Of a DNA stretch of 55,155 nt, positions 34,177-44,824 are shown piece by piece (within the stretch, counting starts at the first letter, position 1; every line of letters begins with the position of its first letter). The notes under the pieces are model-generated. The model was given only the letters and a program-made list of their open reading frames with translations, was not told where the DNA came from and ran no database searches. The stretch is taken from the NCBI GenBank assembly GCA_018398765.1, contig JAHBMJ010000156.1, positions 1 to 55,155 on the forward strand. Direction: 5' to 3'. Position numbers and translations under genes: made by a program. Source of the DNA: Chromera velia (Eukaryota; Sar; Chromeraceae).

Positions 34177-35719
34177 ATGAAGTTTTTCAAATTCATTGCA
34201 TCTGTCTGCTTGGGCACTGCTGCTGCTCAGTACTCCACTTCCACAGTTGACGCTCGAGACGGTGACCTTGCTCTTGAACATTCCTGCACAACTGGTGAGT
34301 TACCCTTCCTCTCTGTTCTTGTGTCCCAACTGCCCGTCTTCGCCGGTTGCTTGCATGATCGATACAATATTATTGCCTTCGCCCTTCTTCTACCCCCATC
34401 TTCGCGCAGGTGTAGACAACCGTCAGAGCATGGTGGCTTACTTGATGCAGAGCCTTCAGGCCTTTGAAGAGGGAACCGCCGGGCAGCCATACACTTTTGT
34501 CTTCACGTCAGTCAGCGGGTTTACATGTTGCCGTCTCCTGGCCGCCCTGCCTGCTTGTCGTTCCCTTCCATCTACTTCGTCCTCGTCCTGTTAGCCATCC
34601 TCGGCAACTTGCCTCCGCACCACTTTCTATTTGCTTTCCTCCCATGTTCCGCCACGTTGGTTCTTTCCTTCTTCTCCTCTGCCCTTTGCCCTTCATTCTT
34701 CTCTCTCGAACACTTCGCGCTGCCACATCCCCTCTTGCAGATACGAGAAGGACGGAACTCAGTACTGCCCCAAGAAGCTCACTGTCGTCAACGACCAAGT
34801 CACTGCCGTCTCCAGCGTCAGCAGCCAACAGATGCCGACTTCCACTGGAGCGTCTGACACCTCCTCCCCCGCTTGCACCGAGCAGGCCGACTCCGAGTAT
34901 ATGCAGATGACAGTGCCGGCCATCCTCAACCACATGCTGGCTGCTTCCGAGACTGCCTACAGGGTCTGTTGGAACTCTGCCACAAACGTGCAGACAGGAG
35001 AGAGGTCATCCAGAGGGTTCATCTCCCAGTCGAGCGAGAACGAGAACGATGCCATCACCTTCTCCATCGACAACATCGCACCCCACACACCGCAGCAGGG
35101 AGAAGGACATCAGCAGCAGGCCGAAGAAGCCCATGTGGATGCCCAGGCAGGACAGCAGAGGGGGGCCTTGCGGGGCTCCTCGTCCCCTTCCCCTGCCCCT
35201 GCCTCTTCTTCCGCTGCTGATGCCTCTACTGGTAGCCACCGCCGTCTGGAGTGGTGGCCCGGTGTTGCTGGCGGCATTGCCGGTGCACGTGCTGGTCGAC
35301 GATCATACACTACGGTGGGGGGCGCTGTTCGAGGGTCTGCCAGAGGGGCCCTTCGCGGATGTGTTGCTGGAGCGATTTGGGATGGCACCTGTGGCACCGG
35401 TACGTACGGTGATCTTGACTGCATGTCTGTAAATCACTGTTGCTTCTGTTTTTTTATCGCACACAATCAGGCAAACAGACTGACAATCTGATAATCCCTG
35501 AAGTACACTTCTGCACGGTCGTTCGTCCGTTTCCTTCCGACTCTCAGTCAGTCAGACAGCCGGACAGCAGTCGATTGATTTTTTCTCCATGCTTCTATGG
35601 CTCTTCAATCTCACTCTTGATCTGTTGGAATTATTCCTGCAGGAGCTGCTGAGGGTGCAACCACAGGGGCAGTGACTGGGGGGATCTACGGAGGCCGTCC
35701 CTATTACAGATACCTTTGA
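34177..35719 (+). CDS. Secreted protein with a glycine/alanine-rich C-terminal segment
   Basis: Four exons (34177-34294, 34410-34506, 34741-35399, 35643-35719) join in phases 1, 2 and 1 to give 316 residues. The N-terminus MKFFKFIASVCLGTAAAQ is a clear signal peptide, with probable cleavage after the Ala-rich end. The middle (about 45-165) contains a block around FVFTYEKDGTQYCPKKLTV and further conserved-looking aromatic and Cys residues. It loosely recalls DUF6174-type domains, but that assignment is tentative. Residues about 165-230 are a Gln/Glu then Ser/Pro/Ala-rich linker. The last 70 residues alternate Gly with Ala, Val, Thr and Arg, like glycine-zipper segments that pack in membranes or self-associate, and end in an aromatic RPYYRYL. 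The function is unknown; secretion or surface location is inferred. Confidence 0.82.
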
Positions 35720-36833
35720 ACGGAGTCCGATTGTATTCAATTTGTTGAAGGCCCTCGCAGAGAGACTCGAGGGACCGTCTCCTCAAGGACAGAAGAAGAA
35801 CAAATGGACCCCGAAAGGCAAATCGATCTCTTCGGGTTGATTTATGTCGTGTCGTTTTTTTGTTTGATGCTGTTGCTTTTGACTCACACTGCTGTTTCAA
35901 GGGAGGGTTCGTGAATGAACAGAAAAAAGGAGGGACAAGAAGAGAGGGCGCCGCTCTGCTCTGCTCGGTGTGTGAGTGAGTGAATAAATGAAGAATCGTT
36001 CATTCATCCACTGAGTCATGCGCGAAGTTCTGAGTAAGATGCGATGCGTCTCTGCCCTCCAACACTGAAGGAAGCCTGCCTGGAGAGAGCGCATGTGCAA
36101 GACGTGAGTCGTTGGTCAGGGCTACATGAGTGGTGCGTTGTTGCTGCCGTGGGACGAGGCGAGAGAGAGGAATGCGCAGAGGGAGAGAGGAATTGGAGTT
36201 GACAATTAAGTGAAAGAAGGACGCGAAGCCGTTTTCTCTCTTCTTGCATGGCTTCTCGTTCCATAACGCTGAAACGACACTTTGCATGCACGTGAGACTT
36301 CGCCGCTTTCCACCTCGCATGCACTTGCACGGATGCGGAGAAGATCGTTTACAGTACGTGTGTTACGCTACAGTGTGTACGTGGGAGTGTGTGTCGTTTA
36401 CAGTACGTGTGTTACGCTACAGTGTGTACGTGTGTACGCAGTGGGAGGTGCGATTCACATCTTTCGCTGATGGATCCCTTGCTGGATCAATAGATTGAGC
36501 TGCACAGCGAGTGCATCAATTGGACTGAGCGCAACATTGTGTCAGGTATTTATTTTATCAGATTTCCTGCAAATCAAGGTGTCATGCTCTGTCTTTCAAG
36601 TTGTTTCGTTCGAAATCAACCTAGAAATCAACAAAGGTGTAATGTTCTTTGTTCTTCGATCCAAACTTGAAACTTCTTTGAAATCAACCTTTGACTCGGC
36701 TTTAAGTCGACTGTTGACGTTTCTAATCGAATTTTGATGTCACTTTGTACAAAGATGAAATGTTTTATCCTAAGCTTTATCCTATAGGCTTTATCTTTAG
36801 AATCCCCGTTCTTCTATTCACACTATCTGTTAT
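35720..36833. other. Intergenic region with a 49-bp tandem duplication
   Basis: No gene is visible. A unit beginning CGTTTACAGTACGTGTGTTA is present twice, at 36346 and 36395 (49-bp period). The surrounding sequence has GTGTGTAC-type runs. Confidence 0.5.
36346..36436. repeat. 49-bp direct tandem duplication
   Basis: Two near-identical copies of about 42 nt, starting at 36346 and 36395, share CGTTTACAGTACGTGTGTTA followed by CGCTACAGTGTGTACGTG. Confidence 0.85.
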
Positions 36834-37104
36834 GTCACTGACTGAGGGTGCCGCGAGTGCTGCCGCCACTGCTGCGGAGTTCTACCAGTATAAGTTACTA
36901 GCCTCTTTATCGTTTTGTTCACAAACTATGGTTAACCTCTTAGTACCAAGAGAGGCAGTCAGCCTATCCTGAGCACAACTCACAAAAAAGGCAAACTTCT
37001 ACGTGTCTAAGTTACTGACTTATTCTTAGCATCGTCTGTAGACTGATATAACTTCTACTAGTTCTGGTTAGCAAACCCGAGCAAAAGGTGCCACGATAGA
37101 GTCC

Positions 37105-37300
37105 TGGCTTCTACATATCTATGTCAGTACTTAATGCTAGGCATTGCTAGCTTCTACATGTCTATGTCAGCACTTAGTGCTAGTTTCTACATGTCTATGT
37201 CAACTAGCACTTAGTACTAGCTACTATATATCTATATCAACACTTAATGCTAGCTGCTACACGTCTATGTCAGCACTTAATGCTAGCTACTACGTGCAGC
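37105..37300. repeat. Imperfect tandem array, period about 33-37 bp
   Basis: About five to six copies of a unit of the form CTAGCTTCTACATGTCTATG followed by TCAGCACTTAATG occur head to tail, with copy-to-copy substitutions and small length changes. Confidence 0.8.
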
Positions 37301-38040
37301 ATAATGTGCCTGCACGTTTGTCGGCTCGGTTGTTCTGAATCCCCTCCTGACTAGCCTCTTGAAGAAGCTGAAGAACGCCTGAAAGGGCGTTGCAGCCGTC
37401 GCTACGGTGAAGCAGTCAGAGGTCGTAGGCCTCTCTACGATTAGTAAATGTTGTTTCGTAATGATGATCATGTTCTTACTTGTAGCTAGCCTTGACAAGA
37501 AAGGGTTAACTAGATCTGCAAACAAAACTTTCATAAGGTGTTAACCTAGGCTGGTAGAGGTTAGCAATCAATCATAGCATCGGTCAGTAGAGGTTAAATA
37601 CACTAGTTAGGAAGACTAACAACACGTTGTTATGTAGTAGTGGATAGTGACCATGTTTGATTTGATTATATTTGATTTGATTTGATTTGATTTGACAAAT
37701 ATTTGATATTTGAGGTAAGATTTGAGGTTAACCTCTTAGGGTTCCTCACTGAGTCACTGACTTACTGTCACTCTGATCATTTTTCTCATGACAATAGTTA
37801 TCAGAACATTTCTGATGTGTGTTTCAAAAATTTAAAAAAATATATATAAAATTATAACTTATCAGTTCCGTAAAAAAAATATGCCTGTGTGGCAGTGTAT
37901 ATACACTAGTCACTGAGACTCACTCTAGTACTAATAGAGATTAAGAACGTAAAATTGATAGATTTGAAATTGCATATGACTTTTTGTTGATACGATAAAG
38001 TTAGAGCACGTACCAAAATTGAGGTGACAATCACTCAGCT

Positions 38041-38532
38041 TTATGGCACTTCCTTTTCCTCTTCTTCATGATCACTTTCTTCAATGTGAATCGAATCGAT
38101 CGGTGGTGGGAGCTGCTGAGAGCTTTTTCTCTGGCTTTTCGGCTTTCCAGGAGTGGGTGCTCCTGGGCTTCTATTCGGTTGCGGAGAGATGACAACGGGG
38201 TGAGACGGAGAACCGCGCACACGTTTGCTATTGCTGTTGGTGTTGGAACCGTCCTGTTTCTGGGCAGCTAAGCATCCAGAGTTGGTAAGTTCGGCTACCC
38301 TCTGTGCCGCGCCAGGGCCGACAACAAGCCCCTTGTGTTGGAGGTGAATATAGAGAGGTCGGTAGCCTTCCTCACCTGGAGTGATGACTTTCTCAGGAGG
38401 GGGAAGTTTCCCCCCAGCCTTCTCAGCATTTGCGTCTGCGGCCGCCTCCTTTGGTTTCAAATTGGTCCTCCCGCCGGGCCCTGCAGGAGCGGCCCCCCCT
38501 CCAGCACTGTCAGCAGCCGGATTGTGTGACAT
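38041..38532 (-). CDS. Small disordered hypothetical protein inside a hAT-like element
   Basis: A single open frame runs from ATG at 38532 to TAA, giving 163 residues. Residues 1-50 are Ala/Gly/Pro-rich. A more ordered block (about 55-85, EEGYRPLYIHLQHKGLVVGP) follows, then a Ser/Asn/Pro/Lys-rich stretch with basic clusters and an acidic tail rich in Glu. There is no signal peptide, membrane segment or transposase signature (no DDE residues, BED finger or hAT dimerisation motif). The GC content and codon character match host genes of this window rather than the AT-rich element around it, which suggests capture of a host gene or fragment. A frame upstream of the ATG is open, so it may be a 5'-truncated copy. 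Whether it is expressed is unknown. Confidence 0.5.
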   Translation of the reverse strand: MSHNPAADSAGGGAAPAGPGGRTNLKPKEAAADANAEKAGGKLPPPEKVITPGEEGYRPLYIHLQHKGLVVGPGAAQRVAELTNSGCLAAQKQDGSNTNSNSKRVRGSPSHPVVISPQPNRSPGAPTPGKPKSQRKSSQQLPPPIDSIHIEESDHEEEEKEVP

Positions 38533-38950
38533 GTCTTTACGGGGTGTAAAATGTTTGCAGACGCTCAAAAAGGGGGCCGTAAAAGATGTTCGAGCACCAG
38601 AAAAGTCAACACAGCTGTTTGGGAAAACGTTCAGCTGATCGGTTTACCTCTGCATGAAGTAAAAAGGGATGAAACGTCAATTCTAGTGCAGCTCAAAACG
38701 TTTTTTTTTTGAGAGCAAACCATCAAGATTTAGGTTTTTCTGAAATTTTTCATTTGAATCAGCATGTGTGACGGATCGGTACTTACAAAAGTTTTTTCGG
38801 GACCTTCATATTTGAGGTTGAAAGTCACATTGATCAAATATTTGATCGTATTTGATAGGTTTTTAAACATTAGGTCCTCCTTGACTGGATATTTGATTTG
38901 AGCTTAAGCCCTACCTCAAATCAAATCAAATCAAATCAAATCAAATCAAA

Positions 38951-38972
38951 NNNNNNNNNNNNNNNNNNNNNN
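38951..38972. other. Assembly gap (22 N) within a (TCAAA)n array
   Basis: Twenty-two undetermined bases lie inside a perfect TCAAA pentanucleotide array. The true array length is unknown, so the length of the transposon around it is approximate. Confidence 0.99.
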
Positions 38973-39021
38973 TCAAATCAAATCAAATCAAATCAAATCA
39001 AACATGGTCACTAGTAGTGGA

Positions 39022-42000
39022 ACCCCAAACTTTGAAAAAGGAAAATACCTAGACCCTAAGTACTAAAAAGTCTAGACTTAGAATAATACCCGACCGAGCA
39101 ATATAGAAATACCCGATCAAGCCATATGAAGCTCTAGTATGGAATTCATGCAGTGAGCAAGGCTGAGCTAAAGTCTTCCAGCAAGGCTGAGCTAAAGTCT
39201 TTCAAGTCACACTAAGATCAAGTCTTTCGACCTTAACCAAATAAAAGTCCTTCGAGTCATGCCGAGATAAAATCATGGTGAGTCAAGGCCGAGCCAGCCA
39301 GCCGCGGCCTGTATCACACCAAAGTTGGACTGTCGCATATGCAAAAGACTTTCTGGAAGACTCAAAAGTAACACAAAGTCTTTCAATCAACAAATCAAGA
39401 TCAAGAAATCTAAGCAACACTTCTGGCAAGATCAGATCGACAATTTTGCACTTTTCGGAAAACAATTCCCTTTGAGAAAATCAACCTGCAAACAGTACTG
39501 AACACAGCACTCAACGTTAGACTCTTACGCTATATGGGGCTTACGTCCTGTCTCTGCCTAGGACTAGGTCCCTTAGAGATTTTTATAGATTCTGGCTGCC
39601 TTCTGACGAATAGGGTCGGAGCAGTATAGAACAACGTTAGCAACTATTACATATAGATGTTGCATCTAAATGCCAGTCATGCTGTATCCAAGCTAGTAAC
39701 TAATACAGGTATATGTTAGTCATCTTATGTTAGTCATCTTAGGTAGTCATGCTCTGATCGAAGATGTTATCAGTTTATACAGGTATAGAAGCTACGATGT
39801 CAGTCACGTCTTCTACCAGTAGAACTCCGCAGCACCCTCAGCCTAGTGACAAAGCAGCAAGGTTAAGTAAATGACTGACAGTGTCTAAATAATTGTTGTA
39901 CAATTTAATGCTAGATGCGATGTATACGATTAATTTACACCGTTGCTAGCATCCTTGTTTACATCAAAGTTTTAAACGAATGCCAAAGCGTTCGAATTTC
40001 AAGTTGTTACTAGGATGTTTGTGTACAAAATTGTAAGATCTGAGTCTATAACAATCATCATCATCATCATACGTTATCGCCGTCGGCCCATTTCTGAACT
40101 TCCAGTATTAGACATGAATCTGTCAGGGCACTAGGATCAGCCAGTCCTCTCCATATGAGAAAACACATGCAGAAACCTAGAAACGCAAAAACAAAATTTT
40201 CAATCAATCTATGATCCTTTCCGGCAATAGAAGTGATTGACTCTCATCCGAAAATGTGGTCCACTGATCTGTACATGCCCCCGGCTTCCAGTCTGAACTG
40301 TTGTGTTAGCTTGGGAGGCATCAGATCGGAGCCGTGCGACCTACCTCCTTGCTGACGTCCTTCTCTCCCCCTACTTTGTTTCTTTTTCCCCTTTCTGACT
40401 GGGTGTACGTATACCGAGCTGTCAACAGTGTGTATTACTATCATAAGGCCTCAAAGTTTGCCTAAAAAGGCCTGCGCATATTATGCAATCCCCGTGACGG
40501 TCCTGCCCCAGGCGGATTCCGAAACCTCTTCAAGTTATGCCCCCAGATTTTTGCCGTTAGTTTTTGCCGTCTCCTCTGATTTTCTTCATTTACAATGCTT
40601 TGCCTTCTCAAAACTGGCTGTGGCCGTGAGCACGGCTTGTCTGATCGGCACTGAAAGAAGAGGGAAACTTGAAAGGCTGACATTCACCCCAAAGCGTACG
40701 AAAGCACTGCTGCTTCGAGTTTATACAGTGTTGCCAACTCAGCTTGCAGGCGTTTCCTCACTGACAGTCAGATCAGGTCCAAGTCCATCTCTCATGGTTG
40801 TTCTGCTTCCGCTGTTGACTCCTGGTTATCCTTTTTGGTGCCGCTGCTTATGCCAAAGTGAGGGGACTCCTTACGACTTCGGGGGACTCCAATGCGCGGG
40901 GATCTGGAAAGATCGCAATCACTAGCTGTGGCTAACTTTCTGCAAAGGAGACGTTCAGTGGTGTAAGGCAGTCTCTGTGGACGGTTACCATTTTCCAGCT
41001 TGTTAGCGACTTATGAGCTGCCTGCTTTCCTCTTTCTAAGCCTTACACTCACACCAGGAACAGAGAAAGAGAGACTGAGAATGACTTGCAGCAAGCTGCC
41101 GCCTCTGGCTTTGCCGCTCTGGCTTTGCTGCTCTGGCTTTACCGCTCATCAATAAGATCTGGAATAAGATATAGGATAGTATAAAATAGAATAATTAAGC
41201 TAGTAAAGGGCTGTACTAAAGGCTACAAATATATACATCTAGGCTTAAGTTGTGCAACAAACATGCATCATCATCATCATCCATTGTATAATTACCGCTT
41301 TTTATTATTTATTATATCCACAGTTGGCTTAAATGATGTGAATGATAGATAGTTACCTGTGGGGTACCGTTCATACAGAATAGACGAACGTTGGGTCCCT
41401 TCTTAAAGAGACTGAAGGATTCGGTTCTTGTTGTAGTTTGCATTGCTGTATGATCGAATTACACACAATCGTATGAAATGACGGATTGACTTCAACCATG
41501 CATATGCAGGCATGCACGGTGCACGCATATGCGCGCATCATTCACTCTCCTGATTATAGCCGCCGCGCGCTGCCACTGCCATACATCAAGCGTGCCCATA
41601 CTCAGATACTCATTCCCACTGCCATACATCAAGCATGCCCATACTCATATCGCGCCCCTAACTTATTCCAACTGACAGCCCGCAGGCGACTCCACTCTGC
41701 TTTTTGGTATACCACAGTACCAACTACGCATGCGTGACCGTGTATCATGTGCATCGTAGGCCAGTACCTCAAATGACTTAGCAGACACACAGTTTCTGGT
41801 CATAGATGTATATGCAGAGACAGTCTTCAATCGTTTTCATTCATGTCAGTTTGTCTGTCTGAATTATTATAAATGATATATCGCAATAATATTATTAAGT
41901 AATCGATATGCTTCCTAGCGATGCTTCAAATTAAAAGTGATAACACTTCATCATAAAAAATATTATTTAGGGCTGAGGCCTCAGACTATAGAAAAAAAAA

Positions 42001-42080
42001 TCAAGAAATTAAACTTTTTAAGTTGATTTACTTACATTTTTAAAGTAATATGTGCTAGAATATGTGTTAATTTTTATAAA
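39022..42080. other. Repeat-rich intergenic region without supported genes
   Basis: Diverged tandem motifs occur around 39165-39270 (AAAGTCTTTCRAG and CAAGGCTGAGCT variants), three copies of a 15-bp TCTGGCTTTGCCGC unit at about 41103-41150, CAT runs at about 40055-40070 and 41265-41282, and a duplicated 43-bp unit at 41573-41658. An open frame at 40428-40925 has no ATG and no recognisable content, so I do not call it a gene. Confidence 0.5.
41573..41658. repeat. 43-bp tandem duplication
   Basis: Two copies, starting at 41573 and 41616, share CCACTGCCATACATCAAGC followed by RTGCCCATACTCA. Confidence 0.85.
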
Positions 42081-42084
42081 CATC

Positions 42085-42091
42085 TCGACAC

Positions 42092-42124
<33 letters not shown>

Positions 42125-42147
42125 TACACACACACACACTGCCAGTG

Positions 42148-42192
<45 letters not shown>

Positions 42193-42318
42193 CTCACACA
42201 CTCACACACACATACTCAATCACTCACTCACTCACTGACTGTCTCTCTCTCTCTCACACACACACACATACTCACTCACTCACTCACTCACTCACTCACT
42301 CACACACTCACTCACTCA

Positions 42319-42376
<58 letters not shown>

Positions 42377-42400
42377 CACGCACGCACGCACGCACACACA

Positions 42401-42452
<52 letters not shown>
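42085..42452. repeat. Compound microsatellite block
   Basis: An unbroken mosaic of (AC)n, (AG)n, (CT)n, (ACTC)n, (AT)n and (ACGC)n runs fills this segment. Long open frames on both strands here are artefacts of the repeats. AT and AC runs of this kind are prone to slippage and to cruciform or Z-DNA formation. Confidence 0.95.
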
Positions 42453-42457
<5 letters not shown>

Positions 42458-43512
42458 CAGCGTTTCCACCCACTCAGTTTCATAGAGGAAAACAAAGAAG
42501 TGACTACTGGATTCAAACGAATAAGATATAAACATAAGGCATAATTTGATAACAAATGTGAGGGTCTTTCGCACTCTCTCTGCATTTGCAGGGTGTATGT
42601 TCCAGCCGATCAAAGAGCCCTTCTCTCTTTGCTTAGTTCCCTTTGCGTCCATGGTTTCGTCCACCTGAGCCAGCCACGCAGGGATTCATAAAGGATTCGC
42701 TTAATTCGTCTGGACGTCCTCCAATCGATCAGATCGAACGAGATGGGAACGTGCTTCAGTCCCTTGAGCTTCCTTTCTTCCTCCTTTCCCTCCAGAAGCG
42801 CAGCGATAGAAAAGACCAGAACGTACACAGAAAAAACCTCAAAACTCCAGAGGATCACATCAAAATCACACGGGTAGAGCGGCAAGGGAGACCTCGGACA
42901 CGTACAAGCGGATCAATTCAAGAGGATAAAACTGCCAAACTGCCTGCCTGCCTGCCCTCTGCATGTTTCTGGGGGCCAATCAATCGAACACGAACAGGTA
43001 GGAAGAGCGGACGAAAAACAGAGAAAAGAAAGTGGGACGGATGTGATGAATCACTCAGCCATTATGCAACACACACAAATGCAACAAGTCAGCGAGAACG
43101 AGCATGTACGCGCAGTCAGAAAGAGAAAGGAAAGAGGTGGCGTGAGCCAACTTTCGACTCTCAACTCAACATTTCATTTTCAGAGACAAAAAAAGAGGGA
43201 CAGCGCAGCTTTGTTCTTTTTTTCGCTCCTTGATGTCTTTTCTGTGTCCTCTGTCCTTCCTCTCTTCCTTGGAGGCCAAAGGCTTCCTCGAACTCCTTCC
43301 GACATTCCCTTTCAGCGCCCTTCAACAAGACTACATCTCCACCACACACCTCTAAACGACGAGGCAAAGGAGCCAAGCCTCGGCTCAGTCACTCACACAT
43401 GCGATTGAAGATAGCATGAAACACCACTCCTTTCGTCCAGTCGTGTAAAGACCCCGAAGCATGAGATAAAAGACGGCAACCTGAGCAGTAACCTCCTTTT
43501 CTCTTTCTCTGT
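42453..43512. other. Intergenic region or 3' UTR of the cysteine-rich protein gene
   Basis: Open frames exist on the plus strand (42643-43233), but without an ATG start or known motifs. Given its position, at least the right part is probably the 3' UTR of the minus-strand gene ending at 43513. Confidence 0.4.
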
Positions 43513-44094
43513 TTACTCCCTGGCAAAGAACTTGCAGGGCCACTGAGCCACCCAGTCGTACTCCTGCTTGAACCGTGCCTCATCGCATGATCCGTAGTTG
43601 GCATCTGTAATCGATCTCAAGCAGAGATCCACGTTGTTGTTTGCAAAGTTCATACAGTTCTCCTGGGTGTTCTGAGTGCAGGTTCCAATGGGGGAAGGAA
43701 CTGCGACACCACCAATGCCGCAGATGAACTTGGTGCCTGCGCAAGCAGTCTGGATGAGCATCACCTTCTGTCTGTTATCGAACTCATTGCACTCCTCCAC
43801 TGCAGGCTTGCAGTCCCTTCTGCACTTCTCGTTACAGGCAGTGATGGCAGCCTCAGACACGTCGGAGAATCTCTCTTCACACTTATCGCAGCAGACATAC
43901 TCGAAGGGGTCTCTCTGGACATTGAATCTCGAGAAGATGACGCGGAAGTTTCCCAAACGGATCGCTCTCTCAAGAGTCTGTCTGATCACTCCAGGACGGT
44001 CCTGGAGCTTTCTCAGGTTGGGGAAAGTGTCAGCAGTGGCACAACCAAGGAGCGCCACCAAGAAGGAGACGGCTGAAATGAACTTTGACATCAT
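43513..44094 (-). CDS. Secreted cysteine-rich protein
   Basis: A single exon encodes 193 residues from the first of two adjacent ATGs (44094 or 44091) to TAA. An N-terminal hydrophobic segment (FISAVSFLVALLGCATA) is a typical signal peptide. The predicted mature part has 14 cysteines, an even number consistent with seven disulfides, beginning with a CCDKC cluster and including CNEKCRRDC and an IGTCTQ...NCMNF region. There is no membrane anchor. I know no family that matches. An extracellular, wall or lumenal structural role is inferred only from secretion and disulfide content. The gene is divergent from the histone demethylase gene, with starts 730 bp apart. Confidence 0.8.
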   Translation of the reverse strand: MMSKFISAVSFLVALLGCATADTFPNLRKLQDRPGVIRQTLERAIRLGNFRVIFSRFNVQRDPFEYVCCDKCEERFSDVSEAAITACNEKCRRDCKPAVEECNEFDNRQKVMLIQTACAGTKFICGIGGVAVPSPIGTCTQNTQENCMNFANNNVDLCLRSITDANYGSCDEARFKQEYDWVAQWPCKFFARE

Positions 44095-44824
44095 CTTCGA
44101 ATTCTTCGTTGTCTGCAGGCGAGCACACGCGTCACAGCAGGTAGTTCTCACAACTAAACAACCAGTGGAGAACTGACAGAGGCTTGAACTGAGACACTCG
44201 CAAGGTCCAAGTCATGCACTCACAAGATCAGACAAACAGCTTCAGAGGACGGTTTAGGGTACAGCTAGAGAAGTTGCGAAGTTGCAGCGTTAATTGAGGA
44301 CTCGAGCGAACCTATAGCGCGATCCGTTTTGCGCAGAATTGTGCCTGGCGGGCCGCGGTCAGGTGCGCACTCGTGCGGCGGCGCGCCGAGTTCGAACCGC
44401 CGGCCGCTGCACGTTCGCCGCGGCGCGCCCGGGCCGGCGGTACGTCGGCTCATCCTTTATGGCGCGCCGCCACATCCACGAGGAAAATCGTGAGACAGAA
44501 CAGAGATGGCGTGAGATCGACGTATATACACAGCTTCCTGTTTCTCAAATACCGTGGTCAATTTTGTTTGGACTACGTTCCTTGTGTTTAAGTTGGTTGA
44601 TTAATCGGTCATGAGTTTAAGCTGCGCAGCCCTCAGAGCCAAGAGGATCAAATTCCAAGGGATTTTTGGGCCGTCTCGTAAGTGGCTCCGATCTCTGGAT
44701 AGTTGAGTGTGATGAGCTCGAAGGCCTGGTTCTCACATTTTGGCAGTGCTTGATTCTCACTCTTTGCTTCCCATTTTGATGTAGCGCATCTTTGAAGAAC
44801 TTTTTTGCGGGTCTGGATTCGATA
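44095..44824. promoter_or_regulatory. Divergent intergenic region with a CpG-rich patch
   Basis: It separates the start codons of the secreted Cys-rich gene (minus) and the demethylase gene (plus). About 44320-44480 is extremely GC- and CpG-rich, with repeated GGCGCGCC-type palindromes, unlike the flanks. It could be a shared promoter element or an unrelated GC island. No open frame in the patch is convincing. Confidence 0.45.

Larger units (their letters stand above)
37645..39013. mobile_element. 1,369-bp hAT-like DNA transposon carrying a small gene
   Basis: The element starts TAGTGACCATGTTTGATTTG and ends with its exact inverted complement, giving terminal inverted repeats of at least 20 bp. 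The first bases fit the hAT-type end consensus YARNG. It is flanked by perfect 8-bp direct repeats GTAGTGGA (37637-37644 and 39014-39021). Subterminal (TTTGA)n arrays lie inside both ends in inverted orientation, and the right one contains a 22-base assembly gap. No transposase is present, so it is non-autonomous. The interior holds a GC-richer open frame (38041-38532, minus) of 163 codons, so the element resembles a Pack-type transposon with captured or resident host coding sequence. Confidence 0.85.
36834..39846. repeat. Older inverted-repeat-bounded segment enclosing a younger transposon
   Basis: The left boundary reads TGTCACTGACTGAGGGTGC and later TGCGGAGTTCTACCAG. The right boundary, reverse-complemented, reads TGTCACTAGGCTGAGGGTGC followed directly by TGCGGAGTTCTAC. 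The left copy has about 18 extra nucleotides between the two blocks. The hAT-like element at 37645-39013 lies inside, so this looks like a nested insertion. No flanking target duplication is apparent. Confidence 0.45.

Noticed and set aside
40428-40925. Plus-strand 165-codon frame
   Set aside because: It starts at GTG, has no ATG near its beginning, no recognisable motif and no plausible splice context.
42085-42452. A possible CRISPR-like repeat array
   Set aside because: The repeats are simple di- and tetranucleotides without spacers, in a eukaryotic genome.
42643-43233. Plus-strand 196-codon frame opposite the Cys-rich gene's 3' flank
   Set aside because: It begins with TTG, has unusual composition and no domain; the region is better read as a 3' UTR of the minus-strand gene.
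44320-44480. A tRNA suggested by GTTCGAACC within the GC-rich patch
   Set aside because: No matching A box, anticodon arm or acceptor stem can be drawn on either strand.
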